From: Flavobacterium sp. UBA6195
GTDB taxonomy: Bacteria; Bacteroidota; Bacteroidia; Flavobacteriales; Flavobacteriaceae
Assembly (NCBI RefSeq): GCF_002422095.1
Contig: NZ_DITB01000107.1
Coordinates: 1 to 38,071, forward strand
Direction of reading: 5' to 3'
DNA: 38,071 nt
The first letter of the stretch is position 1. Each line of letters opens with the position of its first letter. A program made the translations under genes and the position numbers. The notes below the pieces were generated by a model that saw nothing but the letters and a program-made list of their open reading frames with translations, made no database searches and was not told the DNA's origin. This document shows positions 33,404 to 38,071 of this stretch, in pieces.

Positions 33404-35416
33404 TTATTTTAACCTATAGAATCCCTTTTCGGCAATAGCATGAAAAGGGATTTTTTCTTTTCTACAAGTGATTTCCCAACGTTTAACGGTGTTTTTGTAG
33501 TTGCTTTTATCTGCAATAATTTCTTCTGGTTTTATATCTTGAATCAATCGGGTTAGATTGATTTTTGGATTTTGAGTTAAAACTACAATCTCAGGTTTAA
33601 TTGAGGTTTTGTAAATTCCTAAACTATCAACTACCAAAATTCTTCTGTTTTTAAAAGATATTGCATTTTGCATCGGAAAAATTCGCAATGAATCTGAGAA
33701 AGTTCCTCGAGTGTAATGATTTAAAGTCGTGTTGTGATTCTCTGGAATATCAGTAAATGCAATAACACTATTTTTATTTTTGACGCCAATTAACGTTGAT
33801 TTTTCATTAAAAACCACTAATTCACTTCCTTGATTTTCGTTCCATTTTACACTAATATAACTCAATTGAAAGAGTAATATAGATGTTAAAATATATTTTA
33901 CATTTTTAATTTTCGTGTGATACATCCAATGAATAAAAGCAACGATAACTAAATACATCGAAAAAGTCAACCAACCCGAAAACGAAATATTCGTGATAAT
34001 ACCACTTTTAAATTGGGCAATCCAATGAATATATTCGTTCATAAATTGAATGCTGAATTCTAAAATTTTCCCTAAGAAAACCGCAACCGATGGAAGTATA
34101 AAATTTAGTGGTAAAATCACAATTCCAACAATCAAAACCAAACTCGAAAGTGGAATAATTACTAAATTCGCTAATAAAAACAACAAAGGCAATTGATTGA
34201 AATAATACAAACTCAAAGGTAAAACGCCAATTTGCGCTGCTAGGGAAACTAAAATCGTATCAGTAAAATAAATTGCAATTTTATTTTCGGAAAAATAGAA
34301 TTTTTTATAAAAAGGTTGAAACAAAACAATCGATAAAACCGCAGCATAACTCAATTGAAATCCAATATCAAAAATAGCATTTGGTTTTACCAATAAAATT
34401 AAAAAAGCGGAAATAGCTAAAGCATTATAAATTGCTTTTGGTTGATTGAAATAGTTTCCAATACTAATAAAGCTAAACAAAGTCACCGCTCTGGTTACCG
34501 AAGCTGGCAAACCCGTAAGTAAGGCAAATAACCATAAAATCGTTAAGACGATTAGTAATTGGATTTCTGCTCCAAATTTCACTCTTTTCAAAGGTTTCAA
34601 CAAGAACACAATAAAAAAGTAAATAATAGAAATATGCAATCCTGAAATCGCTAAAATGTGAATCACACCGGCATTGGAATAATCGGCAATGGTTTCTTTG
34701 TCTAATTCCAATCGTTGTCCTAAAATTAAGGCGTCAATTATGGCTTTGGTTTTGGAATCAAATTGATGAATCTCAAAACTTTTACTGAGATTATTTCTTA
34801 AATTTTCAATGTAATAATCTGTGGTTTTATGCCTTTGAATGATTTTAATTTGATTTTCTTGCGTGTAAATTTGATGGAATACGTTTTGCTTTTCTAAATA
34901 TTTCGAATAATCAAATTGGTACGGATTGAAAGCTTTTGGAATGTGATAAATCGAGCTGTTCAACCAAATTTCATCACCAGAATGTAAGATCTCAATGTTG
35001 GATTTTGGAACATAAAGTAATAGTTTTCCAGAAGCAATGGAATCATTAAAATGTGAAAGAGAAATGAAATATTTGTTGTACTTCTCATTCGGTTTTAAAG
35101 TTGTAGTAACGATGGCTCGAATGGAATTGGATTCTTCAAATGACTTTTTAGTGTAATGATGTTTCGAATTCAAATCGGAATGAATATAAAAACTCATCAT
35201 TCCTAAAGTAAAAGCGAGTAGGTAAGTGGTAATTCCGAAAAAAGAATCTTGAAGCAAAACTTTTTTACTTTTCCAGTATAGAAAACAAAATAATCCTAAA
35301 CCTAACAAAAGTGAAATTATGAGAGTTGAAAAACCCCATTGCAAATAGTATTCTGCAATAATTCCTATTGCAAAACTAATAGTAATGGTGAGTAAAGGAA
35401 ACTTAAATACTTTCAA
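33404..35416 (-). CDS. comEC: ComEC/Rec2-family DNA uptake channel protein
   Basis: A 670-residue inner-membrane protein through which single-stranded DNA enters during natural transformation. Seen: two to three N-terminal helices and an OB-fold-like DUF4131 region (~60-200). The Competence domain follows with LILGQRLELDKETIADYSNAG, HILAISGLHISIIYF, LPASVTRAVTLFS and about eight further helices. The C-terminal ~150 residues look like a metallo-β-lactamase fold (VVLTQNPKINLTRLIQDIKPEEIIADKS), but the metal motif HxHxDH is absent, as in many Bacteroidota homologs. A TAnnTTTG element precedes it. Whether the strain is competent cannot be judged from this gene. Confidence 0.88.
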   Translation of the reverse strand: MKVFKFPLLTITISFAIGIIAEYYLQWGFSTLIISLLLGLGLFCFLYWKSKKVLLQDSFFGITTYLLAFTLGMMSFYIHSDLNSKHHYTKKSFEESNSIRAIVTTTLKPNEKYNKYFISLSHFNDSIASGKLLLYVPKSNIEILHSGDEIWLNSSIYHIPKAFNPYQFDYSKYLEKQNVFHQIYTQENQIKIIQRHKTTDYYIENLRNNLSKSFEIHQFDSKTKAIIDALILGQRLELDKETIADYSNAGVIHILAISGLHISIIYFFIVFLLKPLKRVKFGAEIQLLIVLTILWLFALLTGLPASVTRAVTLFSFISIGNYFNQPKAIYNALAISAFLILLVKPNAIFDIGFQLSYAAVLSIVLFQPFYKKFYFSENKIAIYFTDTILVSLAAQIGVLPLSLYYFNQLPLLFLLANLVIIPLSSLVLIVGIVILPLNFILPSVAVFLGKILEFSIQFMNEYIHWIAQFKSGIITNISFSGWLTFSMYLVIVAFIHWMYHTKIKNVKYILTSILLFQLSYISVKWNENQGSELVVFNEKSTLIGVKNKNSVIAFTDIPENHNTTLNHYTRGTFSDSLRIFPMQNAISFKNRRILVVDSLGIYKTSIKPEIVVLTQNPKINLTRLIQDIKPEEIIADKSNYKNTVKRWEITCRKEKIPFHAIAEKGFYRLK

Positions 35417-35471
35417 TCACTTTTGTTTTTGAAGTAGTATTTAGTTTTAAGGAGTAGGGACTTCTTACTTC

Positions 35472-35479
35472 CAAAAATA
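35472..35479 (-). promoter_or_regulatory. -7 promoter element for comEC
   Basis: Minus strand TATTTTTG, a perfect TAnnTTTG, in the comEC-lpxB gap, about 56 bases before the comEC start. No -33 TTTG at 19 bases. Confidence 0.45.
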
Positions 35480-35522
35480 CAAAAAATCCGTTAATTTTCT
35501 ACTAAATAATTAAGAATATTCT

Positions 35523-36638
35523 TTATTTTTTGAAAGAATCTAGAATTAGTTCTGCAGTCTTTTTACTTGCACCTTCGCCTCCTAATTTCTGTTTTAAATC
35601 GGCATAATTGTTCAATAAAATGTTTCGACTTTCTGAATTCAGAATTTTGTTCAATTCTAATTTTAAATTCTTCGTGTTCAATTCATCTTGAATCAATTCT
35701 TTAACCACTTCTTTGTCCATGATTAAATTCACAAGTGAAATGTATTTTAAAGTGATGATGCGTTTGGCAATTTGATATGAAACCCAACTTCCTTTATAAC
35801 AAACCACTTCAGGAACATTGAATAAAGCCGTTTCTAAAGTTGCGGTTCCAGAAGTTACCAAAGCAGCGTGTGAATGACTTAATAAATCATAAGTTTTGTT
35901 CGAAATAAATTTCACATTTTCATTCGTTAAAAACGTTTTGTAAAACTCATATTCCTGACTTGGAGCACCTGCAATTACAAATTGGTAATCAGGAAAATCG
36001 TTGGTTACCGAAAGCATAATCGAAAGCATTTTAGCAATTTCTTGCTTGCGACTTCCAGGTAATAATGCAATAATTGGTTTGTCTGATAAATGATTTTCTT
36101 TTCTGAAAATTTCATCTGAAACTTCCGTTCTACTTGCAATAGCATCAATTAGCGGATGTCCAACAAAATGAACTGGGAAATTGTGTTTTTTCTCGTAAAA
36201 ATCTTTTTCAAATGGAAGAATTACGTACATGAAATCCACATCGCGTTTGATAGCTTTGATACGGTTTTCTTTCCAAGCCCAAATTTGAGGTGAAATGTAA
36301 TAATGGGTCGGAATGTTACGCTCTTTTGCCCAAGTAGCAATGCGCATATTAAATCCAGGGTAATCAATGAAAATTATGACATCAGGCTGAAAGGTTTCAA
36401 TGTCTTTTTTGCAGATTTTGATGTTGTTCAAAATGGTTTTTAAATTCATAACGACTTCAATAAATCCCATGAAAGCCAATTCACGATAGTGTTTTACTAA
36501 AGTTCCGCCCACATTTTGCATCAAATCGCCACCCCAAAAACGAATTTCTGCTGATGGATCTTTTTCATACAAAGCCTTCATTAAGTTTGAACCATGTAAA
36601 TCGCCCGAAGCTTCTCCTGCTATGATGTAATATTTCAT
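35523..36638 (-). CDS. lpxB: Lipid-A-disaccharide synthase
   Basis: A 371-residue glycosyltransferase (GT19) that joins UDP-2,3-diacylglucosamine and lipid X to the lipid A disaccharide at the inner membrane. Seen: MKYYIIAGEASGDLHGSNLM at the very start, then DVIIFIDYPGFNMRIATWAK, YYISPQIWAWKENRI, FVGHPLIDAI, IALLPGSRKQEI, and ALVTSGTATLETALFNVPEVVCY. I start it at 36638, because the family begins at MKYYIIAGEASGD; the 8 upstream residues MGIIKKKH are not conserved and would overlap surE. It lies 11 bases after surE, so the two form an operon, a pairing common in Bacteroidota. Confidence 0.95.
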   Translation of the reverse strand: MKYYIIAGEASGDLHGSNLMKALYEKDPSAEIRFWGGDLMQNVGGTLVKHYRELAFMGFIEVVMNLKTILNNIKICKKDIETFQPDVIIFIDYPGFNMRIATWAKERNIPTHYYISPQIWAWKENRIKAIKRDVDFMYVILPFEKDFYEKKHNFPVHFVGHPLIDAIASRTEVSDEIFRKENHLSDKPIIALLPGSRKQEIAKMLSIMLSVTNDFPDYQFVIAGAPSQEYEFYKTFLTNENVKFISNKTYDLLSHSHAALVTSGTATLETALFNVPEVVCYKGSWVSYQIAKRIITLKYISLVNLIMDKEVVKELIQDELNTKNLKLELNKILNSESRNILLNNYADLKQKLGGEGASKKTAELILDSFKK

Positions 36639-36649
36639 GTGTTTTTTCT

Positions 36650-37417
36650 TTATAATTCCCAAGAATTTAATTGTTGCATCGCATGATGTGCTGTTAAATC
36701 AAATTGCACTGGAACAATCGAAATATAACCATTCTCTAAAGCCCATTCATCCGTATCAGTTCCTTTGTCTAAATTGACAAATTTTCCCGTTAACCAATAA
36801 TATTCTTTTCCTTGTGGATTCGTTCTTTTGTCAAATTCCTCTTGCCACATGGCTTTCGCTTGGCGACAAATTTTGATACCTTTGATTTCTTCTTTGCTTA
36901 ATTTCGGGAAATTAACGTTTAAAATTACGCCTTCGGGTAATCCATTTTTTAAAACTTCTGATGCAATTTGTTTTATATGACTTTTGATGGGTTCAAAATC
37001 TGCATCCCAACTGTAATCTAATAACGAAAATCCGATAGCAGGAATACCTTCGATTCCAGCTTCAACAGCAGCACTCATCGTTCCCGAATAAATCACATTG
37101 ATAGAAGAATTAGAACCATGATTAATTCCAGAAACACATAAATCGGGTTTTCTTTTTAGAATTTCGTTTACGGCAATTTTTACACAATCTACGGGAGTTC
37201 CGCTGCAACTGTATTCCTGTTTTAAGTCTTTGTCTAAATGTACTTTTTCTAGTTTCAAGGTATTGTTTATGGTAATCGCGTGTCCCATTGCACTTTGAGG
37301 ACTATCGGGAGCTACAACTACAACTTCGCCTAATTCTTTCATCACCTCAATTAAAGCGCGAATTCCAGGAGCAACAATGCTGTCATCGTTAGTTACTAAT
37401 ATCAGTGGTTTTGTCAT
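36650..37417 (-). CDS. surE: 5'/3'-nucleotidase SurE
   Basis: A 255-residue metal-dependent phosphatase on nucleoside 5'- and 3'-monophosphates, a stationary-phase survival protein in E. coli. Seen: ILVTNDDSIVAPGIRAL with the metal-binding Asp pair, VVVVAPDSPQSAMGHAIT, YSCSGTPVDCVKIAV, CVSGINHGSNSSINVIYSGT with the metal Asn, and AAVEAGIEGIPAIGFSL. Length and motif order are complete. It is the first gene before lpxB and divergent from the protease gene to the right, separated by a ~140-base AT-rich gap where I see no convincing promoter match. Confidence 0.95.
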   Translation of the reverse strand: MTKPLILVTNDDSIVAPGIRALIEVMKELGEVVVVAPDSPQSAMGHAITINNTLKLEKVHLDKDLKQEYSCSGTPVDCVKIAVNEILKRKPDLCVSGINHGSNSSINVIYSGTMSAAVEAGIEGIPAIGFSLLDYSWDADFEPIKSHIKQIASEVLKNGLPEGVILNVNFPKLSKEEIKGIKICRQAKAMWQEEFDKRTNPQGKEYYWLTGKFVNLDKGTDTDEWALENGYISIVPVQFDLTAHHAMQQLNSWEL

Positions 37418-37559
37418 TTTTGTACATTTTTTGCTAAATTAAATAATTTAAATCGAAACCTTTTTTTTGTTGGATAAATTTTGTGTGTTTAACAAAAAAT
37501 TATAGTAATTTGTGCTTTTATGGCATGATTTTTTGTGTAATTTAGTTGAAAATTTTTCA

Positions 37560-38071
37560 ATGAAACGAATAGTGGAATTTATGAAAAGAAATTATAAGGT
37601 TGTATTGTTGGTAACTGCTTTATCAGCAATACTATGGAGTTTTATTCCGACTCAGAAAAAAGAAGATCCAGAAAAAGATAAGCTACTCTTGGATTTATTA
37701 ACGATGGTTTTAGAACGCGGTCATTATAGTCCTGTTGCTATTGATGATGATTTTTCAAAAAAAGTTTATAAAAAATATTTGAATAATATAGATCCTACAA
37801 AACGTTTTTTTATTCAAAGTGATATTGAAGAGTTTAGTAAATATGAATCTTCAATAGACGATATGATTTTAAATAAAGATTTAACTTTTTTTAATTTAAC
37901 AAATGCTCGTTTATTAAAGAGGATGAAAGAATCTAGAGCTATTTATGAGAATATTCTAGAGAATCCTTTTGATTTTACTGTTAAAGAATATATTAATGTT
38001 GATTATGATAAACTTCCATTCTGTGAAAGTAAATCAGATCTTGAAAATAGATGGAGAAAACAATTAAAATT
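37560..38071 (+). CDS. Tail-specific (C-terminal processing) protease, N-terminal part only
   Basis: The frame is open from ATG 37560 (or the in-frame ATG at 37581) to the window end, giving 170 residues. Seen: a basic start and a single hydrophobic segment (YKVVLLVTALSAILWSFIP) as signal or anchor. LLLDLLTMVLERGHYSPVAI and VYKKYLNNIDPTKRFFIQSDI follow, the N-terminal domain pattern of Prc/Tsp proteases (SerTyr C-terminal processing peptidases). The PDZ and catalytic Ser/Lys regions lie beyond the window. It is cut by the window edge, not by a mutation as far as can be seen. Confidence 0.85.
   Translation, partial: MKRIVEFMKRNYKVVLLVTALSAILWSFIPTQKKEDPEKDKLLLDLLTMVLERGHYSPVAIDDDFSKKVYKKYLNNIDPTKRFFIQSDIEEFSKYESSIDDMILNKDLTFFNLTNARLLKRMKESRAIYENILENPFDFTVKEYINVDYDKLPFCESKSDLENRWRKQLK

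Noticed and set aside
36639..36662. Eight extra residues at the start of lpxB
   Set aside because: Not conserved in the family and would overlap surE; MKYYIIAGEASGD is the expected start.

Overview
The window looks like chromosome from a member of the Flavobacteriaceae (Bacteroidota), close to Flavobacterium. The reasons are low GC, almost no Shine-Dalgarno sequences, promoters of the TTTG / TAnnTTTG type, a huge adhesin-like protein with a type IX secretion (T9SS) type B sorting domain, a lipoprotein-type LptC, mevalonate-pathway genes, and families of palindromic intergenic repeats whose readthrough gives peptides such as HAELVSAS.

Layout. 1-3.2 kb: dusB and lepA, divergent, separated by a small element with 17-bp inverted ends. 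3.3-7.6 kb: a very large T9SS cargo gene broken by one in-frame TAA. 7.6-9.3 kb: umuC-umuD (SOS mutagenic polymerase, order reversed relative to E. coli). 9.4-17 kb, minus strand: coaX, outer-membrane barrel, TPR protein, lptC, small membrane protein, CNNM/CorC protein, PpiD-like foldase; a cell-envelope cluster. 17.1 kb: tRNA-Phe with a textbook Bacteroidota promoter and a terminator. 17.2-19.5 kb: mvaA (HMG-CoA reductase) and a GYDIA-type GHMP kinase. 19.5-25.9 kb: an accessory island with an HU-like protein, a fused nuclease-methyltransferase restriction enzyme and an unknown helical protein. It is bracketed by two homologous, same-orientation repeat clusters. 26-33.4 kb: a dipeptidyl peptidase IV followed by three POT peptide transporters and an exported thioredoxin-like protein, a coherent peptide-scavenging locus. 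33.4-37.4 kb, minus strand: comEC, lpxB, surE. 37.56 kb to the end: the start of a tail-specific protease, cut by the window edge.

The most interesting signal is in the repeats. At 25.26-25.77 kb there are two copies of a ~241-bp unit. Each carries what reads as the first and last codons of a GIY-YIG nuclease gene, fused at a short internal deletion and enclosed by inverted palindromes with TGTCA / TGACA-like ends. This suggests that a flavobacterial palindromic repeat family and GIY-YIG nucleases form a mobile system, with these units as internally deleted, non-autonomous derivatives. Related palindromes have also entered the restriction gene in frame at three places. A structured, duplicated motif downstream of the HU-like gene is a second unexplained element.
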